A stretch of DNA of 64,000 nucleotides from positions 558,001 through 622,000 of the forward strand of contig CP173058.1 in NCBI GenBank assembly GCA_044772875.1, written 5' to 3'. The DNA is from Morganella morganii_D (GTDB taxonomy: Bacteria > Pseudomonadota > Gammaproteobacteria > Enterobacterales > Enterobacteriaceae). Made by a program: the position numbers and the translations under genes. Below, one piece after another: positions 15,373-23,570 of the stretch. The first letter of the stretch is position 1. Each line of letters begins with the position of its first letter. Below the pieces are notes generated by a model. The model saw only the letters and a program-made list of their open reading frames with translations. It had not been told where the DNA came from and made no database searches.

Positions 15373-17481
15373 ATGCCCCTTTCCGCGACCGTCAAACAAC
15401 AAATCAGCGCCTGGTACAAAGCCCTGCCGGAGCAGATTGACGGCTTTGTTCCGCGTGCCCCGCAGCGGGAAATGATCGCGCAGGTTGCCCGGACGATGGC
15501 GGGTGATGAAGGGCGTCATCTGGTGATTGAAGCCCCGACCGGGGTGGGAAAAACCCTATCTTATCTGATCCCCGGCATTGCGGTGGCGCGGGAACAGCAA
15601 AAGCTGCTGGTGATCAGCACAGCCAATGTGGCGTTGCAGGATCAAATCTACAGCAAAGATTTGCCGCTGCTGGCAAAAATTATCCCTGACCTGCGTTTTA
15701 CCGGGGCATTTGGGCGCGGCCGCTATGTTTGTCCGCGTAATATGGCCGTGATCGGTGCAGCGGAAGGCGAACAGATTGACCTGATGCTGCTGCCGGAAGA
15801 TAAAGCGGATGTGGCAACAGCCTCTGAACGGGATACCGTGCGGCAGTTGCAGAATGATTTTACCTCTTTCGGCTGGGACGGCCTGCGGGATCATCACAAA
15901 ACATCCATTCCGGACAGCCTGTGGCGCAAAATCAGCACCGATAAACTCAGTTGTCTCGGGCGCAACTGTCAGTATTACTCACGCTGTCCGTTTTTCCTGG
16001 CGCGGCGCGAAATTGAAAGTGTGGATGTGGTGGTTGCCAACCATGCGCTGGTGATGGCGGCAATGGAGAATGAATCTGTCCTGCCGGAAAGTAAAAAACT
16101 GCTGCTGGTGCTGGATGAAGGGCACCATATTGCTGATGTGGCCCGTGATTCTCTGGAAGTGGAAGGGGATATCACGCTGGTGTCTCTCCGGGCGCAACTG
16201 GATAACCTTTCCCGCTTTGTCACGCAGTATCTGCAACAATTCCGTCCGGTAAAACCGCCGAAACTGGCAGACAGCGCGCGTCTGCAAAAACACCTTGAAG
16301 CGATGTCGGATGTGTACCGGGATGTGGCGGTGTACACACAGGCGCTGCTGCCGGAGCAGGTGCCGGATCCGCACTATCTGTTTCCGCTCGGGGAATTGCC
16401 GGAGCCGCTGACCGCTGCCGCTCTGCAATTGTCAAAACAGACAGATGCTCTGCACAGTATGGTTGAGGGAATACTCAGTGACCTGAACGAGCAGACGGCA
16501 AAACAGGATATTGTCCGTCTGCACCGGGCTATTCTCACAGCCGGAAAATTCCTCGGTGCACTGGAAAACAGTGCCAAATTGTGGCGTCTGGCGGCGCTGC
16601 CGGAAATTTCACATGCGCCGGTCTCAAAATGGCTCAGCCGCCGTTATGAAAAAAATCAGTCTCATCTCTGGTTTCACTGCGCGGGGATCCGCGTCAGTGA
16701 ACAGCTCGGGCATTTGTTATGGCGTAATGTGCCGAATATTGTGGTGACCTCGGCAACACTGCGGTCACTCAACAGTTTCAGCCGGTTACAGGAAATGACC
16801 GGACTGAGTGAAAAAGCGGATGACCGCTTTGTGGCGCTCGGTTCCCCGTTTGATCACTGCCGTCAGGGGCGTTTGGTTATCCCGAAAATGCATTATGAGC
16901 CGATACCGGCGGATGAAGCCGCACATATCGGGGAAATGGCTTGTTACTTCCGTTCACAACTGGCCTCCGGTGAACACCGTGGTATGCTGGTACTGTTTAA
17001 CAGCCAGCGGGCGATGGATCTTTTTCTCACCCATGTGACAGATTTACGGCTGCAACTGCTGGTACAGGGGGATCAGCCCCGTTACCGGCTGGTGGAAACC
17101 CATTGTCAGCGGATACGGGACGGGCAGAACAGTGTGCTGATCGGTCTGCATTCTTTTGCAGAAGGACTTGATCTGAAAGGGGATTACCTGACTCAGGTGC
17201 ATATCCATAAAATCGCGTTTCCGCCGGTCACTAACCCGGTGATTATCACGGAAAATGACTGGCTGAAATCCCTGAACCGCTATCCGTTTGAAATACAGAG
17301 CCTGCCGGGCGCTTCATTTACGCTGATCCAGCAGGTCGGACGGCTGATCCGCAGCCATCAGTGTCACGGTGATGTGGTGATTTATGACCAGCGCCTGCTG
17401 ACCAAACGGTACGGCAGCAGGTTGCTTAATGCATTACCGGTCTTTCCGATTGTGCGGCCGGATATTGAACCGGAAAAATAA
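15373..17481 (+). CDS. dinG: ATP-dependent DNA helicase DinG
   Basis: DinG is an XPD-like 5'–3' helicase with an iron-sulphur cluster that unwinds R-loops, D-loops and forked DNA after damage. The 702-residue product contains Walker A APTGVGKT (near residue 56), the four cluster cysteines (GRYVCPRN, then LSCLGRNCQYYSRC), the Walker B variant DEGHH, and motif VI QQVGRLIRS near the C-terminus. It is shorter than E. coli DinG (716 aa), mainly because the basic C-terminal tail is missing. The neighbouring LexA-like site suggests SOS control. Confidence 0.95.
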   Translation: MPLSATVKQQISAWYKALPEQIDGFVPRAPQREMIAQVARTMAGDEGRHLVIEAPTGVGKTLSYLIPGIAVAREQQKLLVISTANVALQDQIYSKDLPLLAKIIPDLRFTGAFGRGRYVCPRNMAVIGAAEGEQIDLMLLPEDKADVATASERDTVRQLQNDFTSFGWDGLRDHHKTSIPDSLWRKISTDKLSCLGRNCQYYSRCPFFLARREIESVDVVVANHALVMAAMENESVLPESKKLLLVLDEGHHIADVARDSLEVEGDITLVSLRAQLDNLSRFVTQYLQQFRPVKPPKLADSARLQKHLEAMSDVYRDVAVYTQALLPEQVPDPHYLFPLGELPEPLTAAALQLSKQTDALHSMVEGILSDLNEQTAKQDIVRLHRAILTAGKFLGALENSAKLWRLAALPEISHAPVSKWLSRRYEKNQSHLWFHCAGIRVSEQLGHLLWRNVPNIVVTSATLRSLNSFSRLQEMTGLSEKADDRFVALGSPFDHCRQGRLVIPKMHYEPIPADEAAHIGEMACYFRSQLASGEHRGMLVLFNSQRAMDLFLTHVTDLRLQLLVQGDQPRYRLVETHCQRIRDGQNSVLIGLHSFAEGLDLKGDYLTQVHIHKIAFPPVTNPVIITENDWLKSLNRYPFEIQSLPGASFTLIQQVGRLIRSHQCHGDVVIYDQRLLTKRYGSRLLNALPVFPIVRPDIEPEK

Positions 17482-17505
17482 CGCAAAATAAAATCGCGGT
17501 AACAG

Positions 17506-18210
17506 CTATTCTGCTGTGGCGGTAAAGGTTACATTACTACCGTAATCATTGATATTGCTGATAATCAGCCGGTCACCGTGTTTCACCGCTCTTTTTACCG
17601 CGATTTCTGAACGGCTTTTCGGTTGCAGCATAAATGATTTATGCAGTATTTGTTTTTTATCCGCCAGGGTTATTTCCGTAATGGTAATGTGATACGGTGA
17701 ATTATTATTTACCTGTATTGTATGGCTGCCTGACTGAAATATGACCTGTTGTGTGGCCGTATTTCTGTCACTTAATCCGGCCGGGCGGTAAAATACTTTA
17801 AACCTGGAACGGACGGCCAGTTGTACGGAATCTTTATCTTTCACTGATGATGTTTTACTGATCGGCGGAATATCAAGAACATTCAGCCACCACAGGCTTT
17901 CTCTGTCTGCCGGAATACCGCTTTTATCCATCAGCCGGATGCGCAGTATCTGATTTGTCCCGGGGTTAATGCGGGAAACCGGCGGGGTCAGTTCAAATGG
18001 TGTGACAGGCAGTTTTGCGGGCAGCTCTTCAGAACCCCCGGGGTCAAGCCAGTACTGAACAAATGCCGGTGTGGCGGATTCGTTATTTATCCGGACAGTA
18101 ATATCTTTTTCATTTTCCGGATAAATATAGCGGGTGCCGTTCGTACTGATACCATCAGCGAAAGAAAAGGCACTGATAAAATACACGATTAATAACAGAT
18201 ATGACTTCAT
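17506..18210 (-). CDS. Orphan periplasmic fimbrial (PapD-like) chaperone
   Basis: The 234-residue product has a signal peptide (about 1–18) and a two-domain PapD-like chaperone layout: the G1 strand region ending in NPGTNQILRIRLMDK, the alignment segment with RESLWWLNVLDIPP, and RSRFKVFYRPAGL, the classic K/R-LFYRP motif. Such chaperones stabilise pilus subunits by donor-strand complementation. No usher, pilin or adhesin gene lies nearby, so it is either the relic of a fimbrial operon or acts on subunits encoded elsewhere. It converges on dinG with 24 bp between stops. Confidence 0.85.
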   Translation of the reverse strand: MKSYLLLIVYFISAFSFADGISTNGTRYIYPENEKDITVRINNESATPAFVQYWLDPGGSEELPAKLPVTPFELTPPVSRINPGTNQILRIRLMDKSGIPADRESLWWLNVLDIPPISKTSSVKDKDSVQLAVRSRFKVFYRPAGLSDRNTATQQVIFQSGSHTIQVNNNSPYHITITEITLADKKQILHKSFMLQPKSRSEIAVKRAVKHGDRLIISNINDYGSNVTFTATAE

Positions 18211-18455
18211 TCTATTTCCCCGTTGTGCGAAAAGAAATATATAAAAAGTATTATTACTGAGATAATTATCTTATATAATTACGTATTAACACATTCCTTT
18301 TATCTTATTTAATTTTATGCGTTTTTTTTGTTTTTGAAATACGTATTTTTTCGCGGTTTTGTTTATTACGGAGTTAAGGTGGGAATTATTGATAATATGA
18401 AGGTATAGATTCATTGGAATAGTTTATACAAAATACAGTAAAGCAGGTACTAGTC

Positions 18456-18569
18456 TTACTGATTTGTTGACATGGTATCATCTCCGGAAACTTCTGCGTT
18501 ACAAATCACTTGTAACAAATTCAAAAAATTATCTTGCGTATAATTACTGATATTATTTTTCAGTTCCAT
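18456..18569 (-). pseudogene. Truncated colicin/pyocin-type DNase immunity protein
   Basis: A 37-codon frame starts MELKNNISNYTQDNFLNLL and continues to QVICNAEVSGDD. This is the N-terminal helix region of the Im2/Im7/Im8/Im9 and pyocin S immunity family, which starts MELKxSISDYTExEFL. A perfect ribosome site (GGAG, 7 bp upstream) remains. The frame then breaks at MSTNQ-stop; the conserved region with TEHPxGSDLIYYP is not found in any frame downstream. The intact family is about 85–87 residues, so less than half is left and it should not protect. It sits 47 bp after the bacteriocin-like fragment. Confidence 0.8.
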
Positions 18570-18616
18570 GTTGATTCTCCTCTGTGAATAATAATATGAC
18601 GAATACACTCACTCTC

Positions 18617-18775
18617 TCAATTATTGTGTACGAACACCCGCAGCTCATGCGTATAGCTATTATTGTCACTATTGCTATCATGGTGGCTACCAAATTTATC
18701 CGGGTCATAATGATGAATATTTCTTCCGTCCGGTAGTTGTGTTGTTCCCCAACCATTACCGTCTCCGCCACTCAT
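18617..18775 (-). pseudogene. Colicin/cloacin-like N-terminal remnant (52 codons)
   Basis: The 52-residue frame starts MSGGDGNGWG, the hallmark start of E-group colicins and cloacin DF13 (MSGGDGRGHN), followed by a His/Asp/Asn-rich stretch and a stop. An AAGGAAA ribosome site precedes the ATG. Intact nuclease colicins are about 550–600 residues, so the translocation, receptor-binding and DNase domains are gone. The truncated immunity gene directly downstream supports the reading as a collapsed bacteriocin locus. It might still be expressed as a small peptide. Confidence 0.55.
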
Positions 18776-19022
18776 CGTAAATTTCCTTTTGGGTTTTAGA
18801 TTTTCCAAAAAAACCGTGTTTTTACACGGCTCCTGGTGGTGAAAATTCCACAACCCAAAATATCAAAACATACCATGGTAATAATTTTTAAATAAAATCA
18901 ATAAATTGTGTTTTTTTGAAAAAGGCAGGCATTATGATAACGGACTCGTTATCACGAGAATCAACGGAATGGTTTTTCTGTATGTACAGAGGCGGCTCTT
19001 CGTTCTGACGAAACCAATAAGC
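18776..19022. other. Gene-free stretch upstream of the bacteriocin remnant
   Basis: This stretch (with the dps terminator beyond it and the dps 3' flank to 19163 free of genes) holds no convincing coding frame. It contains the leader hairpin described separately, an inverted repeat GATAACG-GACT-CGTTATC (18935–18952) and a 12-bp palindrome CTGTATGTACAG (18978–18989). It probably held the promoter of the lost bacteriocin operon. Confidence 0.5.
18807..18829 (-). terminator. Hairpin plus T-run in the leader of the colicin-like remnant
   Basis: Read on the minus strand, CCGTGT-AAAA-ACACGG is followed by seven T. This is a good rho-independent terminator, yet it lies only 32 bp before the start of the MSGGDG frame. 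It may be an attenuator in the leader or may end an upstream transcript. Confidence 0.6.
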
Positions 19023-19044
19023 AAAAAAACCGCCCGGAGGCGGT
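19023..19044 (-). terminator. Terminator downstream of dps
   Basis: On the minus strand the hairpin ACCGCC-TCCG-GGCGGT is followed by a T run. It lies about 120 bp after the dps stop. Confidence 0.8.
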
Positions 19045-19163
19045 ATAAAGGGTAGGATTGACTCACAAGGTCTACTGTTTTTATTGTCTGCGACACATAC
19101 TCACACATGAGATGTTTATTTCAGCACCGTAACCCGCCGGCTGTGGTGCCGTATTTCTGACGA

Positions 19164-19667
19164 TTATTCAATATTGGCTTCGATGAACCACAGGTACTGG
19201 TCGAGGTCGCGGGAGGCGGCAGTAAACATATCTGCGGTATTTTCATCTTCAACGCGGCTGACGGCACGGCGGATATCATTGGCGACGATGGCATAACGGT
19301 CGGCCAGTGCTTTCAGGTGATCCTGCACACTGTGGATATCGGTCGGATAGGCCGGTAAATTGGCAGCCTGACTTATAGCCTGTGATGTACCGAGTGCCAC
19401 ACCGCCGAGCTGAACAGCACGTTCGGCAAAGGTATCTAGGTGGCTGTTCAGGCTGTCGCGGAAGCCGTCCAGCATTTCATGTACAGCAATGAAATTACGG
19501 CCGCGCAGATTCCAGTGCGCCTGTTTGGTCATCAGAGACAGGTCGATAAACTGAAGCACCTGATGATTCAGTTCATCAATGGTTTCCTGCTTAATATCAT
19601 CAGTGACATTGTTACGGGTGTACACTAAGTGAGAAGCTGTGGTTTTCACTAATTTCGCGGTGCTCAT
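19164..19667 (-). CDS. dps: DNA protection during starvation protein Dps
   Basis: Dps forms a ferritin-like dodecamer that oxidises and stores iron with hydrogen peroxide and compacts DNA in stationary phase. The 167 residues equal E. coli Dps. The inter-subunit ferroxidase ligands are in place: His in KQAHWNLRG (near 51), and Asp/Glu in HLDTFAERAV (near 78–82). The N-terminal lysines used for DNA binding are present (MSTAKLVKTT). Gene order dps–rhtA is as in E. coli. Confidence 0.97.
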   Translation of the reverse strand: MSTAKLVKTTASHLVYTRNNVTDDIKQETIDELNHQVLQFIDLSLMTKQAHWNLRGRNFIAVHEMLDGFRDSLNSHLDTFAERAVQLGGVALGTSQAISQAANLPAYPTDIHSVQDHLKALADRYAIVANDIRRAVSRVEDENTADMFTAASRDLDQYLWFIEANIE

Positions 19668-19716
19668 TATTGTTCCCCTTATTTATTCCGTTAAACATCG
19701 TTGTTTCGATGGGGTT

Positions 19717-19745
19717 ACTATAGGGCAACGCAGGGAATAGTTAAA
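19717..19745 (-). promoter_or_regulatory. Predicted dps promoter
   Basis: On the minus strand, −10 TATAGT (19717–19722) and −35 TTTAAC (19740–19745) are separated by 17 bp, 50 bp before the dps start. Several CTAT/ATAG tetranucleotides just upstream (19736–19771) resemble pieces of an OxyR site, in keeping with OxyR control of E. coli dps, but the spacing is not canonical. Confidence 0.45.
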
Positions 19746-19806
19746 TTCGATTAGATCTATAGAATTGATAGGCGAACCGGCACAAGGCCGGTTTCAGTAT
19801 GGCGGG

Positions 19807-20706
19807 TTACTCAACAGTTTTGATTTTTGACTTTGGTTTGATTGTCAGTGCTGCGCCTATTGAGGCGATCACAATGCAGCTCAGTGCCAGCCATTGTGTG
19901 AATAACAGATGTTCGCTCAGGAAAATAATACCGACCATTGCACCAATTACCGGCTCAAGACTCATCAGTATGCCGAATGTCCGCGTCGGCAGGCGGGTCA
20001 GGGCCACCATCTCCAGCGAGTACGGAAAGGCTGTTGATAAGATGGCTACTGCCACGCCGATCGGCAGTACTTCCGGACTGAACATCACACGGAGATCACT
20101 GTGGAATGCCCCGACAGGGAAGAAAATCAGTGCGGCGATAAGTGACCCGACTGAAACCGTGGCCGCGCCGTAAAAACGTCCGGCCCGCTGGCCGAAAATA
20201 ATATAGAGCGCCCAGCCCGCACCGGCACCCAGCGCATACAGCATCCCGATCGGATCCAACTGCTCAGGATTCCCGATCTGTTCACCGAGCGGCAGCAGAA
20301 AGGCCAGGCCGGCGATCACCAGAATAATCCAGAGATAATCCGTTATTTTCCGTGCGCCGAACATGGCCACTGCCAGCGGCCCGGTAAACTCCAGGGCTAC
20401 TGCGATCCCGAGCGGGATGGTGGCCAGCGCCAGATAGAACAGATAGTTCATCGCCCCGAGCGAGAGGCCGTATCCCAGCATCGGCAGCAGTGATGCCCGG
20501 GTAAAACGCAGCCGCCAGGGCTTAAAAATAACCAGCAGAATAGCCGTACCCAGCAGCAGGCGCAGAGCCGTCACCCCGGGGGCACCGATAACCGGAAACA
20601 GGGTTTTCGCCAGAGAGGCGCCGCTCTGAATAGAGATCATCGACAGCAGCAATAAGCCGATCGGTAACCACGGAAAACCACTTTGCTGACGGGGAAACGC
20701 AGACAT
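19807..20706 (-). CDS. rhtA: Threonine/homoserine exporter RhtA
   Basis: RhtA is a ten-helix inner-membrane exporter of threonine, homoserine and related compounds in the drug/metabolite transporter superfamily (two EamA domains). The 299-residue product aligns with E. coli RhtA (295 aa), including SIQSGASLAKTLFPVIGAPGV, ALEFTGPLAVAMF and ALTRLPTRTFG. The open frame reaches 20727, but the ATG at 20706 (MSAFPRQ) has a GAGG ribosome site 6 bp upstream and is preferred. Confidence 0.94.
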   Translation of the reverse strand: MSAFPRQQSGFPWLPIGLLLLSMISIQSGASLAKTLFPVIGAPGVTALRLLLGTAILLVIFKPWRLRFTRASLLPMLGYGLSLGAMNYLFYLALATIPLGIAVALEFTGPLAVAMFGARKITDYLWIILVIAGLAFLLPLGEQIGNPEQLDPIGMLYALGAGAGWALYIIFGQRAGRFYGAATVSVGSLIAALIFFPVGAFHSDLRVMFSPEVLPIGVAVAILSTAFPYSLEMVALTRLPTRTFGILMSLEPVIGAMVGIIFLSEHLLFTQWLALSCIVIASIGAALTIKPKSKIKTVE

Positions 20707-20954
20707 GAAGAACCTCGGGAGCAACAAAAATGCGGTGAGACAATTAGTTATGTGGAATTACATGCAAAAGGCAGAACTCGTTATGCAATCTTAGCGGGGC
20801 TGATGACGGATAGCAATTACTGATTTAAAAGGATATTAATCCGCTGATAAGCGTTGCGGGATAACATAGTAAAATCTGACGAGTGCTATCTTCAGAGCGC
20901 TTGCGTATACTGGCTCCCGGATTTTCATTTCATAACAGTAAGGACAGGGCAGAT

Positions 20955-21530
20955 ATGCGGGATATTAAACGAATAGCAGTCTATTGCGGATCAGCAGCGG
21001 GTGCGTCAGAGATTTACCGCCTTGAGGCCGTAAAATTTGCCCGGATTCTGGTTGAGCAGGGAATAACCCTGGTTTACGGCGGTGCCAGTGTGGGGATCAT
21101 GGGAACGGTGGCGGATACCGTGCTCTGTGAAGGCGGACAGGCTATTGGTGTGATCCCTGCATTACTGGAAGGGCGTGAGATTGCCCATAAAAATCTGACC
21201 GAGCTCCATCGTGTCAGTACCATGCATGAACGCAAAAGCAAAATGATTGAACTGGCGGACGGCTTTGTCGCCCTGCCGGGCGGCTTCGGCACACTGGAAG
21301 AGTTTGCGGAAGTCTTTACCTGGAGTCAGATCGGATTGCATCAGAAGCCGGTCGGGCTGATGAATATCAATAATTATTATGACCCGCTGCTGTCACTGAT
21401 CAATAAAATGACCGATGAGCAGTTTATGCAGGAAAAATACCGTCATATGGCGATAGCCGAAACCGATGGTAACGCGCTTATCCGACGTTTTCGTGACTAT
21501 GAGGCGCCTGCGGTCAAAACCTACGATTAA
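20955..21530 (+). CDS. LOG-family (TIGR00730) nucleotide 5'-monophosphate phosphoribohydrolase
   Basis: LOG-family proteins cleave cytokinin or purine nucleoside 5'-monophosphates to free base and ribose 5-phosphate. The 191-residue product has the Rossmann-like N-terminus (RIAVYCGSAAG), the arginine-containing MHERKSKM segment and the signature motif PGGFGTLEE (PGGxGTxxE). The frame is open from 20883; the ATG at 20955 fits the family start. The physiological substrate in enterobacteria is not established. Confidence 0.9.
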   Translation: MRDIKRIAVYCGSAAGASEIYRLEAVKFARILVEQGITLVYGGASVGIMGTVADTVLCEGGQAIGVIPALLEGREIAHKNLTELHRVSTMHERKSKMIELADGFVALPGGFGTLEEFAEVFTWSQIGLHQKPVGLMNINNYYDPLLSLINKMTDEQFMQEKYRHMAIAETDGNALIRRFRDYEAPAVKTYD

Positions 21531-21542
21531 CCGGGGAACACA

Positions 21543-21764
21543 ATGATAATCCGTTCCGCAACACCGAATGATACCGATCGTATTGCTGAGCTTTATCAGT
21601 AGTTATTTGTACTGATGGCGGAATATCAGCCTGGTCGCCGGCGTCCGGCGGAGCAGGATCGCGGATTTATCGAAAATGCTGTGACGGATGAGAAATGTTG
21701 TCTGCTGGTCGCGGAAACAGAAGGTTATCAGCCGGTGATCCATACTCTGGCGATTAAGCACTGA
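21543..21764 (+). pseudogene. GNAT-family acetyltransferase fragment with internal stop
   Basis: From the ATG at 21543 the frame reads MIIRSATPNDTDRIAELYQ, a typical GNAT N-terminus, then a TAG stop at 21600–21602, then continues in the same frame with LFVLMAEYQPGRRRPAEQ to a TGA at 21762. The acetyl-CoA binding part (R/QxxGxG/A) is missing. A nonsense mutation (probably CAG to TAG) and a C-terminal truncation make this a pseudogene. It lies 12 bp after the LOG gene. Confidence 0.7.
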
Positions 21765-21767
21765 GAT

Positions 21768-21800
21768 AAAAAACCTCATCGCCGGATGAGGTTTTTGTTT
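21768..21800. terminator. Bidirectional rho-independent terminator
   Basis: Stem AAAAACCTCATC/GATGAGGTTTTT with a GCCG loop and T runs on both strands lies between the acetyltransferase remnant and the amidohydrolase gene, which converge. Confidence 0.92.
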
Positions 21801-21821
21801 TTCCGGACTGCCGGGTTGCCG

Positions 21822-23543
21822 TCAGTTTGTCAGATGGACGGTTTTACCGCCGACAATGGTACGCAGCACTTTCACATTGGCGATATCATCCGCCGGGATC
21901 TGAAACACATTGCGATCCAGCACAATCATATCCGCCAGTTTGCCCGGTTCCAGTGAGCCGAGAATATCTTCCCGGTGCTGGGCATAAGCAGAATCAATGG
22001 TGGCGGCACGCAGTACTTCCGTGATGGTCAGGTCGCGGTCGGTGTCCAGACGCTGTGCCGGCTGGCCGTTGACCGGGTGACCACGACGGGTGGCTGCCAC
22101 TTTCAGATCATACCATTCATCAAAATCATCAATCGGCCAGTCGCTGCCGAACGCGACCACCGCACCGGCATCAATAAACTTGCCGATAGGCTCCAGTTGC
22201 TGATAACGGGTTTCGCCGATCATATTGCGTGTGAATTCTGCCAGCTCTGCCGTCGGAGCCGCCCACTGAAAAGAGAGACAGGCGATTGTGCCGAGTCTGG
22301 CAAAACGCGCATAATCTTTGGCATCCACCAGCTCATTGTGGGCCAGTCCCGGACGGATATCTTTGCCCGGATACGCAGCACGCATTTTTTCGATGCCGTT
22401 GAGCACCATATCAATCGCGCCTTCACCGACGGTGTGCAGATGCGGATCATAACCTGCTGCCGCAATGCGTTCGAGCAGGGCATCAATCACTTCTGAAGTG
22501 AAGTAGAGATCGCCGTAATTTTCCGTCTCACGCCAGTCCGGTTGTGCCGGAGTACCGTGATTGATCCGGTACGGCTTCAGCAGGGATGCGGTCATGGTCG
22601 GGAACTGAAGCACACCATCGACAAACATTTTGATATTTTTCACCGCGATACCCGGCTCAGGGCCCCATTCCGGCTGATGATAGCGCTCCGCAAAGGCGAC
22701 CGCGTTTTTCACTGCCTGAGGGACTGATGCCACATCCGGTGCATCATCCGGGGTGATTTCACGGGCGGCCTGAATTCGCAGTGTCAGTTCACCCTGTTCC
22801 TGCAATGCACGAAACGCATCCAGCTGTAATTCCGCCACGCGGGCATCCATTACCATGGTAACGCCCTGCTCATTGAGGACTTTCTGTACCAGACGGGCAA
22901 CATCCGCTGCGCGATCGGCCTGAATGGACGGAATACTGTCCGCCGCACGCATCGCCGGGGCATCCTCAAGAATACCGTTCAGCTCACCATTGGCGTGTTT
23001 GCCGATTTTACCGTCGCTTGGTGCCGGAGTCTCTTTGGTGATGCCAAACAGCTCCAGCGCACGGCTGTTGGCGAGCAGGGTGTGGCAGTCATTGGAGAAC
23101 AGCACGACAGGGCGGCGGGTATTGAGCTTGTCCATATCTTCGCGGTACATGTCAATACCGGACGGTAACATGCCCTGACGCAGCCAGGCGGTCACTTTCA
23201 GCCAGTCGTTTTCGCCGGTGCGCGGATCATTATCCAGATGCGCCTGCACACGGGCGAGGATCTCATCAATGGTCAGGGATTCATAATTCAGATGGCAGCC
23301 GAACAACTGGATACCGCCCCAGAACGGGTGCATATGACCATCAATAATACCCGGCATCATCATTTTGCCGTCAAGGTCGATAAACTGCGTATGCTCACCA
23401 CGGAATGCTGCCATGTCATCATTATCACCACAGGCAAGAATACGGCCGTCAGCAACAGCAATGGCCCCGGCGACGCGGTTTTCCGCATCCGCAGTATAGA
23501 TATAACCGTTGTGATAAATAATATCAGCGGCAGTCATTTTCAT
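21822..23543 (-). CDS. YtcJ-like metal-dependent amidohydrolase
   Basis: This 573-residue protein belongs to the amidohydrolase-3 (YtcJ-like) group of metal-dependent hydrolases. It has the N-terminal composite domain (DIIYHNGYIYTADAENRVAGAIAVADGRI), the metal-binding GHMHPFWGG motif near residue 72, His-containing DPHLHTVGEGAID further on, and the C-terminal SLEPGKLADMIVLD strand typical of the superfamily. The substrate is not predictable. The start chosen (ATG, 23543) has GGAGAG just upstream. It begins 27 bp after the amino-acid permease gene, so permease and hydrolase probably act on the same or related amides. Confidence 0.85.
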   Translation of the reverse strand: MKMTAADIIYHNGYIYTADAENRVAGAIAVADGRILACGDNDDMAAFRGEHTQFIDLDGKMMMPGIIDGHMHPFWGGIQLFGCHLNYESLTIDEILARVQAHLDNDPRTGENDWLKVTAWLRQGMLPSGIDMYREDMDKLNTRRPVVLFSNDCHTLLANSRALELFGITKETPAPSDGKIGKHANGELNGILEDAPAMRAADSIPSIQADRAADVARLVQKVLNEQGVTMVMDARVAELQLDAFRALQEQGELTLRIQAAREITPDDAPDVASVPQAVKNAVAFAERYHQPEWGPEPGIAVKNIKMFVDGVLQFPTMTASLLKPYRINHGTPAQPDWRETENYGDLYFTSEVIDALLERIAAAGYDPHLHTVGEGAIDMVLNGIEKMRAAYPGKDIRPGLAHNELVDAKDYARFARLGTIACLSFQWAAPTAELAEFTRNMIGETRYQQLEPIGKFIDAGAVVAFGSDWPIDDFDEWYDLKVAATRRGHPVNGQPAQRLDTDRDLTITEVLRAATIDSAYAQHREDILGSLEPGKLADMIVLDRNVFQIPADDIANVKVLRTIVGGKTVHLTN

Positions 23544-23570
23544 TATGCTCTCCAATCTTCATCAACAGAG

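Noticed and set aside
18978..18989. CTGTATGTACAG as an SOS (LexA) box for the former bacteriocin
   Set aside because: It is a 12-bp palindrome with only 6 bp between CTG and CAG; LexA needs 10 bp. It may be a decayed site, but I cannot call it one.
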